A stretch of 64,000 nucleotides of DNA from Woronichinia naegeliana WA131 (GTDB lineage: Bacteria > Cyanobacteriota > Cyanobacteriia > Cyanobacteriales > Microcystaceae), in NCBI GenBank assembly GCA_025370055.1, contig CP073041.1, forward strand, positions 6,542,272 through 6,606,271. The letters are read 5' to 3'. This document shows, piece by piece, positions 36,707 to 46,351 of this stretch; the stretch's first letter is position 1, and every line of letters starts with the position of its first letter. The notes under the pieces are model-generated. The model saw nothing but the letters and a program-made list of their open reading frames with translations. It had not been told where the DNA came from and made no database searches. Both the position numbers and the translations under genes were made by a program.

Positions 36707-37285
36707 TTACCAGCCGCTAATCTGGTCATAGTCAACCCCAGCAGAATCAGGAGTTAAAATAGGCTGTTCGACTCGCATTTCTGTGCAAAAGGTCGCGGTG
36801 TTAAAGCCCCCAAATCGCTGTACTGTGCTAGTTCTGAGCCGAAGATGGGGACTGGCAAACCAAAAACGTTCAATGGTGGTCATGGTTTCGTAGTCTGTCA
36901 CCAGCACTAAGGCCTCTTCTTCATCAAGATGGTAGCGGCCAGCAATGGGGACAATTTCTGCATAACCTCTTTCCCGTAAAAGCATTCCCTGTTGATGATT
37001 ATCGGCATCGGGAATTAGGGCAAAAACAGTTGTTCCCTCGTGGTTTTCGTCTTCTTTGTCCCAAGCCATTGAACTTTCCCAGCGAACAAAAGCTCCACCG
37101 ATCGCTCTACTGGGATCCACTTCATGTAACTGACAAATTTCTACTACTTTAGGATGATCCGCCGCGAGGGCCTCAACCAAAATCTCTGAAGTTCCTATTT
37201 CAGCCCGACGAAAAGCCAAATGATGGGTGGTGCGCTGCGATCGCCAATTACCCGCACTCTTTTGAAAAAATTCCATTGCATCCAC
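36707..37285 (-). CDS. CpcS/CpeS-type phycobiliprotein lyase
   Basis: Attaches bilins to Cys of phycobiliproteins (Cys84-type sites). It has 192 residues. The frame starts at ATG 37285 (MDAMEFFQKSAGNWRSQRTTHHLAFRRAE), and ATG 37276 is an equally good start. The lipocalin-like family signature includes FFQKSAGNWRSQRTTHHLAF and LRLRTSTVQRFGGFNTATFCTEMR. Adjacent to and in line with cpcG, which supports a phycobilisome role. Which subunit it serves cannot be told. Confidence 0.9.
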   Translation of the reverse strand: MDAMEFFQKSAGNWRSQRTTHHLAFRRAEIGTSEILVEALAADHPKVVEICQLHEVDPSRAIGGAFVRWESSMAWDKEDENHEGTTVFALIPDADNHQQGMLLRERGYAEIVPIAGRYHLDEEEALVLVTDYETMTTIERFWFASPHLRLRTSTVQRFGGFNTATFCTEMRVEQPILTPDSAGVDYDQISGW

Positions 37286-37601
37286 AGTTTACTGATTCTC
37301 CTAAACTAGAATTAACGCTAATAGCATTGCCCTTAACGCTGATCATTCAGCCCAAAGTTTGAAATAATTAATACATAATAATATATCAAAATTCCAGCTC
37401 AATTTTATGGAATTGAGAAGAGTTTCTTCCCAACACTTACCTGATTCTCAAGATATTAAGGCTAATCGAGTTCGTCATCCCCAAAATCTTTGAAAATGAT
37501 CTAAGCAGGGAGAGCTTTGAGAATATAACATTGGTCATAAAAATCTGATCAAGTAGTTTATTCTTAAGTAGAGCATTGAAGTAATGCGTTTAATTAAATG
37601 C
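37286..37601. other. Intergenic region, no gene seen
   Basis: 316 AT-rich bases between the lyase start and the end of the coiled-coil pseudogene. It must contain the lyase promoter. I see no repeat, RNA gene or clear regulatory site. Confidence 0.5.
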
Positions 37602-38591
37602 CTAATGACTCATCACGGTAGTTTGCTCATTGAGTATAGAAATTTGAGATTGCCCTTCAGAGACTTCATCCTGTAGCACATTATATTCATTGAACAAATA
37701 GGTTAAGCAGTTTTCAATGGAAGTCATTTCTTCTCGCTTTTCTTGAAGCAGATGGGTCAGCGTAATTTCTTCATGACGTAGAGAATCCAGTCGTTGTTGC
37801 AAGGTTTGACAACTTGCCGTTAAGGAATTTTCTGCTTCTCAAAGAGAAGCTAATGTACAGTGCAGTGCTTGTTCCTTTTGGGTTAAATCTTGGGATTGCA
37901 AAATAGAATGTTGAATTTGTTGTTCTAGAACATTAATGGCACGACATACATTCTCTTTATATTGCATTTTTTCTAATATGTCTTGATTAAGCTGCTCTAA
38001 TTCTTGACGAATAAAGGTACAACTATTCTCTACAACTTTTAGATTATAGCTTTTTTCTAAAAGTTCTTTTTCAATTTCTGATTTCTGATTATTTGCCGCT
38101 TTAATTTTTCGATCAAGCTCATCAAGCTTGGTTTGTAATTCCTCTTTTTGAGGATTTAATTCAGCACAATCTTGGACAAGGTCATGCCGTTTATTTTGTA
38201 AGGAGGAAATTTGCTCACTTAAGTCAAATCGCTCTGTTCTCAAGCGTTGATTTTCCGATTCTAAACTATGATTAAAATTCTGAGCCGCACTGATTGCTTG
38301 ATAGACTTGTTCTTCATAATTTTCTAAGTCCATCAGACGAATTTCTATTCCCTGAATTTCTTTGGCTAAATTAGTCTGAGCATTCTGTTGACGTTGCTTT
38401 ATCTGTATGGTTTTCAGGCGATCGCTGATATAACTAGCCGGAAGCATGAGTAAACCTAACAGCACAGATTGACGGGGATTACGAGTCACAAGCCAGGATA
38501 GGCTCATTGCCACCAGAACTATTATCAAGCTCCGCTCTAGAAAATGACTAAAAATAAGGGTATGAGCGCGGTTTTTAAAAGAATTTTTCAT
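37602..38591 (-). pseudogene. Membrane-anchored coiled-coil protein with in-frame TGA
   Basis: From ATG 38591 (MKNSFKNRAHTLIFSHFLERS) the frame encodes two membrane segments (LIIVLVAMSLSWLV and QSVLLGLLMLPASYI). A long coiled coil (NLAKEIQGIEIRLMDLE to QDLTQKEQALHCTL) then ends at TGA 37841-37839. The same frame continues for 78 more codons of the same heptad character to 37602. One nonsense change therefore splits it. The shorter product (about 250 residues) may still be made. Function unknown. Confidence 0.65.
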
Positions 38592-38638
38592 CGCAAAGCA
38601 CCAATTATCAGCACTGAATCTTATTTTCAGTCTAGCCC

Positions 38639-40099
38639 TTATTTTAAGCTTTCGGGTATTAAAAACTCTGTTAACCAATCCTTTAAGATCCAGGTTGCTC
38701 GACAATCATCTTCGTTATAGCGCAGAATTAATTCCCGATAATGGCGATCGCCGCTTTGTAACCACTGATCGTACCAACACACCGATTGATCCCCACTGGC
38801 ATCAGGATCGCGCCATTGAAAACCGAGCCAATTGGCCAAGGATTTGAGAGAATAACTTTCGACGGGTAGGATTACCGTATTAACCACATAACGGTGTAGA
38901 TCAAAACACCTTCTGAGTAATGCGTCCTGTTGCTTTTTCGACGTTCCATAGAGTTGGGCTAAACGTTTAATGGTTTCTACTTCATATTCTGAAAAATGAA
39001 AAATAGGGGCCAAGGGATAACGATTCACCAAATCCAGAAAATCTTGCCAGATATTTTGTTCCATTTCGGGCTGATCAGCAAAAAAACCATAGAAATCTTC
39101 CTGCCCCGTTTTATGATTGACCACCACAATCCCTAGTAAATAATCTAAATTACGCTCTGGCTCGGCCTCAATGTCAAAATATAGTTCAATCGCGGACTGG
39201 GGAAGGGAATCGATTATTTTTTTATCATGCCGCAAAGGTTGGTTTTCCATTAAAGAAAAGGTTTGGCGTTGAAGTTGGAACGCCAGGGATTTGCCCAAAA
39301 CCTCCTCTATCTCAGCCACGGAAACATTAGCTAGAGCCTGAATGTTCATAACCCCTAGGGACTGCAACGATTCATAGCGACTAGGCGTAACACCAGGCAC
39401 TAAGGATAAATGCTGTTGAGATTGGGCAATTCCATAACAATGACTATGCCAATGGCAAAGACTACAACGTTGACGAGAGATAAAAACTTCAGGTTCTTGC
39501 TGTTGAATAAGGGTTTGAATAAAATTGCCTAGGGTTTCCTGAAGTCGGGGTCGCCATTCTTCTAAATCCACTCGATAGGTATTGTGACGACGTAAAATAA
39601 TTTCCGCATAGGACGGCGATCGCCCCTGGCAGAGTTCCAAAAGTTCTCCATAGAAGGCTGCAATGATTTTATACTCTGGCTTTGGTCGGCGACCTAACTG
39701 AATACTAACCGGCAAATAGAACCAATTCCCCCACCGCGAAAAACCTGATTGCTTTACTAAAAGATGAGGATGTCCCAAGAGAACCAAAGGGTGCTGGGAT
39801 GGTTCAGAAGAAGGGAAGGCATAGCTTAAACAACCATTATAAATACACTCCACTCCCAGCCCCATCAATGCCATCGTTTCCTGGCTCCGTTCTTGCCATT
39901 GTCTTTTTGGTGTGTGTGGTTCCTGGTAGGAAGGATAATAGTCACTTAACACTGCGGCAATATGTTTTTGGCTCTCTTTTCGCAGCTTGAACAGGAAATC
40001 TCGCTCTGGATTGCGATCTTGTATATCTCCATAGAGATTCAAATAGGCACGCCGTTGGCAGCGTTTATAATCCAGGAGCAGTGAGTCTGTTAATAACAT
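38639..40099 (-). CDS. TM0106-type RecB-like nuclease with RNase H-like domain
   Basis: 487 residues from ATG 40099 (MLLTDSLLLDYKRCQRRAYL); an in-frame ATG at 40114 is possible. It has an N-terminal RecB/Cas4-like nuclease region with the first Cys in CQRRAY. Three further Cys lie in CSLCHWHSHC, suggesting an iron-sulfur cluster. HhH-like LVPGVTPSRYESLQSLGV follows, then a C-terminal DEDDh exonuclease-like domain (IELYFDIEAEPE, YNEDDCRATW). A family member of putative DNA repair or nucleic-acid processing role. No CRISPR genes are near. Confidence 0.87.
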   Translation of the reverse strand: MLLTDSLLLDYKRCQRRAYLNLYGDIQDRNPERDFLFKLRKESQKHIAAVLSDYYPSYQEPHTPKRQWQERSQETMALMGLGVECIYNGCLSYAFPSSEPSQHPLVLLGHPHLLVKQSGFSRWGNWFYLPVSIQLGRRPKPEYKIIAAFYGELLELCQGRSPSYAEIILRRHNTYRVDLEEWRPRLQETLGNFIQTLIQQQEPEVFISRQRCSLCHWHSHCYGIAQSQQHLSLVPGVTPSRYESLQSLGVMNIQALANVSVAEIEEVLGKSLAFQLQRQTFSLMENQPLRHDKKIIDSLPQSAIELYFDIEAEPERNLDYLLGIVVVNHKTGQEDFYGFFADQPEMEQNIWQDFLDLVNRYPLAPIFHFSEYEVETIKRLAQLYGTSKKQQDALLRRCFDLHRYVVNTVILPVESYSLKSLANWLGFQWRDPDASGDQSVCWYDQWLQSGDRHYRELILRYNEDDCRATWILKDWLTEFLIPESLK

Positions 40100-40114
40100 C
40101 ACTAGGAAATGCAC

Positions 40115-40575
40115 CTAGCCATAACAGAAAGTTGATCGAAAAAGTGGGTGAACAAGGGTGGCGACTCCTAGCAGGATAAGTTGCGCTTAACTCTCCCTAT
40201 TATTAACGATTACTTTCCCATCTGAAATATCGTTTAAGTGAGCAAGTCCGACGTCATCGTCGTCAATAATGGCAAAAAAACAAGATAAGTAAGTGGGCTT
40301 AATTAATTGTTAGATGGTGGAACAGGCTTCTAGCCTGTGAACGGGCAGGATGCCCATCCCACGTTTTATATTTAATTGCAACCAGCTACTTAGCCAAGAC
40401 CAATCGTTTGGTTCCCTAACGCAAAAGAGAACTTACGCCCCTAATAAAAATAAACACTATCAATAGCCGTATTATCCTGTGATTGCTGGCTAGGTTTAAG
40501 TGTATTTGCGTAAGTCCTATTCTATGAGCTTCCCAGGATATTAGACCGTAGTAACCTCCCTAGATAGGAAAGGGG
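40115..40575. other. Intergenic region with palindromic dispersed repeat
   Basis: 461 bases without a gene. At 40322-40338 ACAGGCT-TCT-AGCCTGT is a perfect hairpin, followed by GGGCA-GGA-TGCCC (40343-40355). Together they are a repeat seen widely in cyanobacterial genomes from memory. Nothing else recognised. Confidence 0.6.
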
Positions 40576-41536
40576 CTAGGCCGGTTGTAGCTCTTGTTTG
40601 AGAAGGCTGAGGTCTGCCATCTTATTGTAATGAAAATTGTCTTCGCCCGCGAGTAAAACACAGCCCCATTTTTCTAGACTGAAGACTTTGCCATAATGTT
40701 CTATTTTAGCGTCAGCGAGATAATGGGAATAGGCCTTGACATCGGTTTTAATAGCACGAAAGTTCAGTCCAAGGCGAGGTCTGTCACTAACGTTAGGTAA
40801 AGATGCGTGTAATGTCCGTTGAGTAAAAATGAAAAATTCTCCCGCCTTACAAGGACAATTCACTACCTTATCCGGGTCAATAGTCGTTTTGAGATCAACG
40901 CCATATCCAAAAAAGCCCTCTTTTTTATGCTCAAAGGCATCTTTACTGCGGTGCTTGATCGATATCTTCCTTTCCTCCTCCTTCGAGAACCTTACCGTAC
41001 TTATCAACCAAGTCTCCCAATTTAACCTTGTGAGTTCCTGGCAAAAATTGCATACAGCCGTTCTCTACCATGCTATCGTCAATCGCGATCCAAACTGTTA
41101 ATTGGAACAGATCGTTGGCATCTGGAGCATCCAAAATGGCCACATCAACAAATTCTTTAAATAAGTTGGCTTAATGCCAAACGGTTTCCGGCGCGCCAGG
41201 GGGTTTCGGAAATAGATCAGAACGCCAAATCAGAATGTCTGGGCCTAATAGCTGGGTCAGACGATTAGCGATCGCTGGATGGGTAACGAGTTTATGGATT
41301 GTAGGAGAACAAAGATGCCAATCCCGAACGGTTTCAAAGCCATAGAGTGGAGAGACTTGTCCTAATACGTTATTGTAAAATTCAGGACGATAACCTGCCA
41401 TCTCTTCCGGCGAACAAAGCTGAAAAGGGCCAGCAAATCCATTTTCGTGAAAAAACTGAATTTCGTCGTCAGAAAGACGATCATTTGCACTAGTCATGCT
41501 ACTTTCTGAATAATGGATTGAGGGTAATGGTTTCAA
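40576..41536 (-). pseudogene. Phytanoyl-CoA dioxygenase-like protein, broken
   Basis: Family of Fe(II)/2-oxoglutarate oxygenases. The N-terminal part (41536-41171) is MTSANDRLSDDEIQFFHENGFAGPF... to PGAPETVWH, then an in-frame TAA. The frame continues as LFKEFVDVAILDAPDANDLFQLTVWIAIDDSM and ENGCMQFLPGTHKV to about 40990. A frameshift leads to GFFGYGVDLKTTIDPDKV, CKAGEFFIFTQRTLHAS and LGLNFRAIKTD to 40576. The metal-binding His after VWH and the later His are at expected places. Two independent lesions make it a pseudogene unless these are sequencing errors. Confidence 0.85.
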
Positions 41537-42052
41537 TCACTATAGCAGTCATTTCCCATTGATGAAGTCTGGTAGATAGTATTTTTTTTAAAAAAGTCCC
41601 TGATAGTGATTTCACTTCGTTCACAATAAACACCACTACATATAGCATTACAAACTTTAGAGGTGTTAATTTTATACAATTGTCAATCGCTCCGAAATTT
41701 TACGTATATGGCTTTTGACAATCAATCTGAAACTAAGGACAATGTAATATTATTCTTATACAATATTGGCTATTACTTCTATAAGATGACGACTTTTCTT
41801 AAGTTATGTTATACTTGGCACGGTCATGGATTGAGATTTTCGCCCCCTGAATCCCCCAATGCTGGGGGACTTTGAAACCGATAAATAGAGAATGGTTCCC
41901 CCAAAACTTGGGGGGCTAGGGGGGCTGAACTAAAAAACGCAAATTATCACCGTGCGAGGTATACTTTAGCCGCAATGATTAAAGACGTGATTCCCCTTAG
42001 CGGATCAATTTGTTGAGCTAGGACATAAAGCTAATTTTTGGGATAAAACAAT
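41537..42052. other. Intergenic region with C-rich hairpins and imperfect end repeats
   Basis: 516 bases. A unit at about 41808-41970 has imperfect inverted ends (TTATACTTGGCACGGT and ACCGTGCGAGGTATAC) and encloses C-rich hairpins (CCCCCAATGCTGGGGG and CCCCCAAAACTTGGGGG). It looks like a MITE or dispersed repeat. The short frame at 41663-41875 crosses this repeat and is not credible. Confidence 0.5.
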
Positions 42053-42970
42053 TTGGATACAAAAAACAACGTTAAATCACCTGTTTTTATTCTCGCGAAT
42101 CCTCGATCATTTACCTCTCTAATTTGTGCCATGTTGGGACAACATCCAGAGGCTTACGGGGTTCCAGAGTTAAACCTATTAGTTTGTGACACCCTAGAAG
42201 CCTTAATGGGGCGGTTTAGCAATATTCGTCAGTTTCAACAACATGGACTCTTACGAACTGTTGCCCACCTCTATTCTGGGGAGCAAACGATCATGTCCAT
42301 TGATATGGCCCGCCGTTGGGTTCTCGCCCACCTTAAATGGAGTACGGGAGAGGTTTATAAGAAGCTTTGTTGTCAGGTTGCACCTCTACGTATTATTGAT
42401 AAGAGTCCGGCCTATGCCCTAGACATAGAAGTGATGGAACGTCTCTATCGAGTTTTTCCAAACGCCTATTTTATCCATCTGGTTCGCCATCCTCGTACTC
42501 AGGGTTTATCCATTATGAATACGGGAGATGGATTTATGGCCGTTGCCTCTAAATCCTATGATTACACCACCGATCCCCCCACGTTAGATCCTCAATTTGC
42601 TTGGTATGCAACCCAGAATCGTATTCTAAAATTTCTTTCTACTGTCCCATCGGAACAGCAAATGTTTCTCCGAGGCGAGGATCTGCTCAATGATCCTCCT
42701 GTTTATTTTGAGAAAATTTGCCAATGGTTAGGTTTTAGCTGGACAGAAGCAGCCTATGAGGCTATTCTCAATCCCGATGAATCTCCATTTGCTTGCCCTG
42801 GCCCCTATGGGACGACGATGGGCAATGATCCTAATTTTCTCAACTCTCCCTATTTTAAACAACGTTATGTTAAACCTAGTTCCTTAGAGGGAACCTTGGC
42901 GTGGCGTACTGATGATAAGGGCTTTATTCCTGAAGTCGTAGAACTGGCTCAAAGGCTTGGCTATCACTAG
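42053..42970 (+). CDS. Sulfotransferase family protein
   Basis: Transfers sulfate from PAPS to an unknown acceptor. It has 305 residues from TTG 42053 (MDTKNNVKSPVFILANPRSFTS); no nearer ATG fits. The PAPS 5'-phosphosulfate loop is FILANPRSFTSL and the 3'-phosphate motif is LVRHPRTQGLSI. A KSPAYALD segment carries a possible catalytic region. Its closest style is the sulfotransferases and ST domains of cyanobacterial natural-product loci. It stands next to a broken oxygenase, so the pair may be a relic of a small biosynthetic locus. Confidence 0.87.
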   Translation: MDTKNNVKSPVFILANPRSFTSLICAMLGQHPEAYGVPELNLLVCDTLEALMGRFSNIRQFQQHGLLRTVAHLYSGEQTIMSIDMARRWVLAHLKWSTGEVYKKLCCQVAPLRIIDKSPAYALDIEVMERLYRVFPNAYFIHLVRHPRTQGLSIMNTGDGFMAVASKSYDYTTDPPTLDPQFAWYATQNRILKFLSTVPSEQQMFLRGEDLLNDPPVYFEKICQWLGFSWTEAAYEAILNPDESPFACPGPYGTTMGNDPNFLNSPYFKQRYVKPSSLEGTLAWRTDDKGFIPEVVELAQRLGYH

Positions 42971-43016
42971 GATGATAATACTTTCCAACTGGGCCGATCG
43001 CGCCCTGGTTTAAAGT

Positions 43017-44087
43017 TTAAAGACTATGACGCTTGAAGAAGTTCCAAACGGTATTCGTTGCGGTTAAGTTGCGACTGGTCACACCCAACAAAAATTTAGG
43101 TTGGCGATCGCCGTTAGGCCAGGTATGGCCTCCCCCCTGAATAGTGTAGAGCAAAACTTCAGAACCATTACGGCAGCCCATATAACTTTCTAAAGTCACT
43201 TGAGTGGGATCAGCTTGATCTAAAGGCGTGAGAGTTTTCTCCTGGGGATTAGCACGGCAACCATTGTGTTTTTGCCAGAATTGCACTGCATTGGCGATCG
43301 ATAAAATTTGTCCCCCAGCCCCTTTTGTCATTTGTCCTCCTTTCCAGGGAATAAATTGATCATCAGGACTATTAATCATCAAAATAGACACCGGTTTGGG
43401 AGGATTGCAGGTCTTGGATAAAGGAGCAGCCATACTAGCCGCAACGGGAGCGAAAGCCGCAATGCGATTGGATAATTCGCAGGCCAACCGTTGGGTAAAA
43501 AAGCCGCCATTGGAAATCCCGGTCGCGTAAATCCGGCGGCTATCAATAGAATAATCCTTCTCTAACTGATCCAGTAACGCGGATATGAAGTCCACATCAC
43601 TAATATGGGGATGTAGTTTAGGCGTTCCACGGCCATCATTCCATTGGCCGTCAATCCCACTGGGATAAACAACAATAAATTTTTCTTGTTCTGCTAATTG
43701 ATTAAAAGAGGTCGTCCTCGCAAATCCTTTGCCACTACCAATTCCACCGCCATGAAATCCTAAAACTAAGGGAACAGCTTGCCCTGCACGATAGGAACTC
43801 GGTACAAAAATAAAATAATTGCGGGTCATTCCCCCAGACGTGACACTGCCCGTTTGTAAACCACTATCGCCACCATTTCTAACTCCTTGAGAAGGCGATA
43901 ACTGCCCATTTTGCGGTTGAGATCCCTCTTGCATACGCTCCCGAATCCGTTCTCGAATCCTTTCCCTTATACTACCATTAGGACTTTGGGGATTAGGACT
44001 CTGAGCACAAGCATAAAGCTCAAAGGAAATAATAGTGAGTAAAACAACTAGTAATATCGAGACTTTATTTCTGACGGGGTAATTCAT
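43017..44087 (-). CDS. Secreted esterase of the PHB depolymerase/feruloyl esterase (LpqC) type
   Basis: 356 residues, start ATG 44087. The N-terminal hydrophobic segment ends LYAC at residues 24-27, a plausible lipobox. A low-complexity linker follows with three IRER units. The alpha/beta-hydrolase domain has the oxyanion motif FHGGGIGSG, nucleophile elbow GISNGG, acid region SPDDQFIPW and catalytic His in GGGHTWPN. The substrate cannot be told; polyester or acylated polysaccharide are family options. Confidence 0.87.
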   Translation of the reverse strand: MNYPVRNKVSILLVVLLTIISFELYACAQSPNPQSPNGSIRERIRERIRERMQEGSQPQNGQLSPSQGVRNGGDSGLQTGSVTSGGMTRNYFIFVPSSYRAGQAVPLVLGFHGGGIGSGKGFARTTSFNQLAEQEKFIVVYPSGIDGQWNDGRGTPKLHPHISDVDFISALLDQLEKDYSIDSRRIYATGISNGGFFTQRLACELSNRIAAFAPVAASMAAPLSKTCNPPKPVSILMINSPDDQFIPWKGGQMTKGAGGQILSIANAVQFWQKHNGCRANPQEKTLTPLDQADPTQVTLESYMGCRNGSEVLLYTIQGGGHTWPNGDRQPKFLLGVTSRNLTATNTVWNFFKRHSL

Positions 44088-44173
44088 AAGTTAGCCATGA
44101 GCAATGAAATTTGCCAGTTTATCGTCGCTTCAGCGCGGTGAGGATGTCAACAATCCATTATTTAATCGCATTA

Positions 44174-44379
44174 CAGCAATTCTAAATTTGCGCTGTAACA
44201 AGGGTTTCAGGTTTTAGTTCGCGTAATATGGGGTAAAGTTCAACGGGATTAACAAGTTCATTTTACGAGTCTTCCGGCTTTTAGGCACAGTAGTACGTGT
44301 AGAATTGCCCCCAAAACCCCCTTTGAAATGTTCTTTAAATCCCTAAAAGCCTTGCTGTGTCTAAAACTGAGAATTGCTG
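44174..44379. mobile_element. MITE-like element, 206 bp, CAGCAATTCT ends
   Basis: Perfect 10-base inverted ends CAGCAATTCT (44174-44183) and AGAATTGCTG (44370-44379) in the gene-free stretch before the kinase gene. The left end extends to CAGCAATTCTAAATTTG, identical to the terminus of the IS remnant at 21182. No target duplication is seen. The remainder of 44088-44427 shows nothing clear. Confidence 0.6.
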
Positions 44380-44427
44380 CTTTGGGTAGTATCTAATTAA
44401 CATACAAGAATCCTGATCAATGATTCT

Positions 44428-46194
44428 ATGGCGACTCAATGTTTAAATCCTGATTGTTTGGTGGTTAATGCTGAAACCCACCGTTTTTGTCAGAAGTGCG
44501 GACAGAAGCTTTGGCTCAAAGACCGTTATCAAGCTCTTAAACTGATTGGGCAAGGCGGCTTTGGTAAAACTTTTTTGGCGATCGATCATGATAAGCCATC
44601 GAAACCTCGTTGTGTGATTAAGCAGTTTTTTCCCCAGAGTCAGGGAACGGGAGCCTTACAAAAAGCAGCAGAGTTATTTGCAGAAGAAGCCAAGCGATTG
44701 GATGAGTTGGGGAAACATCCTCAGATTCCAGAGTTATTGGCCTATTTTATCCATGAGGATCAGCGTCAATATTTGGTACAGGAATATATTGAAGGGGAAA
44801 ACCTGGAGCAGGAGTTAAAAAGTCTGGGGGTTTTTAATGAGGCTAAAATTCGGGCTTTGTTAATGGATTTATTGCCTGTTTTGGGTTTTATTCATCAAAG
44901 AGGAGTGATTCATCGGGATATTAAACCAGAGAATATTATTCGTAGAAAGCAGGATAATAAGTTAGCTTTAGTGGATTTTGGAGCGGCTAAAGCGATCACT
45001 CCAGCCAATCGTTCGGTGACGGGAACGGTAATCGGTTCGGCGGAATATGTGGCCCCAGAACAGATGAATGGTAAGGCAGTTAATGCCAGTGATTTGTATA
45101 GTTTGGGGGTGACTTGTCTGTATTTATTGACAGGAATTTCGCCTTTTGAGTTGTTTGACATTGGCGAGCATGAATGGTGCTGGCGTGATTATTTAGTTAA
45201 CAATCCAGTCAAAAATAATTTAGCGAATATTTTAGATAAATTGGTTATTTTTGGCACAAAGAAACGTTATCAGGAAGTTGGAGAAGTGTTAGGAGATTTA
45301 GGCATTTCACCGAATCCACAAAAGGTGACACAAATTCAACCATCAACGCCAGTTATTTCGGTTCCTGCCACTCCTCCCCAAAAAGTGACGCAAATTCAAC
45401 AATCAACTCCCGTTATTGCGGTTCCTGCAACGTCTCGAATACAAGTTTCTCCAAGCCTTCAACTATTAACAGAGACTTTACCTGGGGGAATTAAATTAGA
45501 ACTGATTAAAATTCCAGCAGGTAGTTTTATCATGGGGTCAAATGAATACAACAATGAAGAACCACCTCATAAAGTCATTTTAAAAGAGTTTTATCTAGGT
45601 AAATATCCTGTCACTCAGGAACAATATCAGGCGATAATGGGGAATAATCCCTCAAAGTTTAAAGCTGGTTTTTTAGGACAGAAATCAAACCCGAAACATC
45701 CTGTCGAACAGGTTACTTGGAATGATATTCAGAAGTTTTGTGAAAAGCTAAATCAACTAACAAGAAAAAAATATCGTCTCCCTACTGAGGCGGAATGGGA
45801 ATATGCCTGTCGGGCGGGGAGTCAAACCCGTTATTATTTTGGGGATGATAAAAACCAGCTAGGAGAATATGCTTGGTTTAATGAAAACTCAGGTGCAAAA
45901 ACCCATCCAGTCGGACTCAAAAAGCTAAATGCCTGGGGTTTATATGATATGAGTGGCAATGTGTGGGAATGGTGTGAAGATCATTGGCACGATAGTTATG
46001 CCAATAAACCATGGAACATCAAAAACAATGGTAACGCTATATGGTCAGGTAGTAATGAAGTCCGTCATCTACTGCGTGGCGGTTCTTGGTACGTCAATGC
46101 GGGGTTCTGTCGCTCGGCGTATCGGAGCAGGGACCTTGCGGACATTCGGCGCAATCACTACGGTTTTCGGCTTGCTCTTTCCTTCTCTCCATGA
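44428..46194 (+). CDS. Ser/Thr protein kinase fused to FGE-sulfatase (C-type lectin fold) domain
   Basis: 588 residues, start ATG 44428. A zinc-ribbon-like N-terminus (CLNPDC...CQKCG) is followed by a Hanks-type kinase: GQGGFGKTF (residues 41-49), Lys65, HRDIKPEN (162-169) and DFG (183-185). A linker with two QKVTQIQ(P/Q)STPVI repeats follows. Residues about 355-588 form an FGE-sulfatase domain (PAGSFIMGSNE, YPVTQEQYQAIMG, RLPTEAEWEYACRAG, YDMSGNVWEWCEDHW, LLRGGSW, YGFRLAL). The last 35 codons have a different base composition and look like a diversified region. Confidence 0.9.
   Translation: MATQCLNPDCLVVNAETHRFCQKCGQKLWLKDRYQALKLIGQGGFGKTFLAIDHDKPSKPRCVIKQFFPQSQGTGALQKAAELFAEEAKRLDELGKHPQIPELLAYFIHEDQRQYLVQEYIEGENLEQELKSLGVFNEAKIRALLMDLLPVLGFIHQRGVIHRDIKPENIIRRKQDNKLALVDFGAAKAITPANRSVTGTVIGSAEYVAPEQMNGKAVNASDLYSLGVTCLYLLTGISPFELFDIGEHEWCWRDYLVNNPVKNNLANILDKLVIFGTKKRYQEVGEVLGDLGISPNPQKVTQIQPSTPVISVPATPPQKVTQIQQSTPVIAVPATSRIQVSPSLQLLTETLPGGIKLELIKIPAGSFIMGSNEYNNEEPPHKVILKEFYLGKYPVTQEQYQAIMGNNPSKFKAGFLGQKSNPKHPVEQVTWNDIQKFCEKLNQLTRKKYRLPTEAEWEYACRAGSQTRYYFGDDKNQLGEYAWFNENSGAKTHPVGLKKLNAWGLYDMSGNVWEWCEDHWHDSYANKPWNIKNNGNAIWSGSNEVRHLLRGGSWYVNAGFCRSAYRSRDLADIRRNHYGFRLALSFSP
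46075..46175 (+). other. Candidate DGR variable region at the kinase-FGE C-terminus
   Basis: Between LLRGGSW and YGFRLAL, many codons end in C with varied first two bases (TAC, GTC, TTC, AGC, GAC, CGC, CAC, TAC), while the rest of this AT-rich gene prefers A/T at third positions. That is what adenine mutagenesis of AAC codons would leave. The framework CRSAYR...GFR is that of known variable FGE-fold proteins of diversity-generating retroelements. No template repeat or reverse transcriptase was found in the window. Confidence 0.6.
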
Positions 46195-46351
46195 TTGCCT
46201 TTGCCCTTTTGCCTGGATTTTTGAGAATCAACATGGTACACATAGACTATCCGTGTTCCTGTAGGGGCTTAGTCTCCAAGTCCGATGTTTGATGAAGTAG
46301 AAGTTTGGTCTCCAAATCCCCAATCTTCAATTCCCACCCCATACTCCAGTT

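Noticed and set aside
37830-37850. prfB-like programmed +1 frameshift (CTT TGA) in the coiled-coil gene
   Set aside because: The +1 frame after CTTTGA meets a stop within a few codons, whereas the original frame continues the coiled coil, so a nonsense change is the better reading.
38639-40099. Cas4-like CRISPR adaptation nuclease
   Set aside because: The RecB-like and Cys features resemble Cas4, but the length, the C-terminal RNase H-like domain and the absence of other cas genes point to the TM0106-type family.
41663-41875. 70-codon frame between the oxygenase pseudogene and the sulfotransferase
   Set aside because: AT-rich start and repeat-derived end, with no ribosome-binding site and no recognisable protein character.
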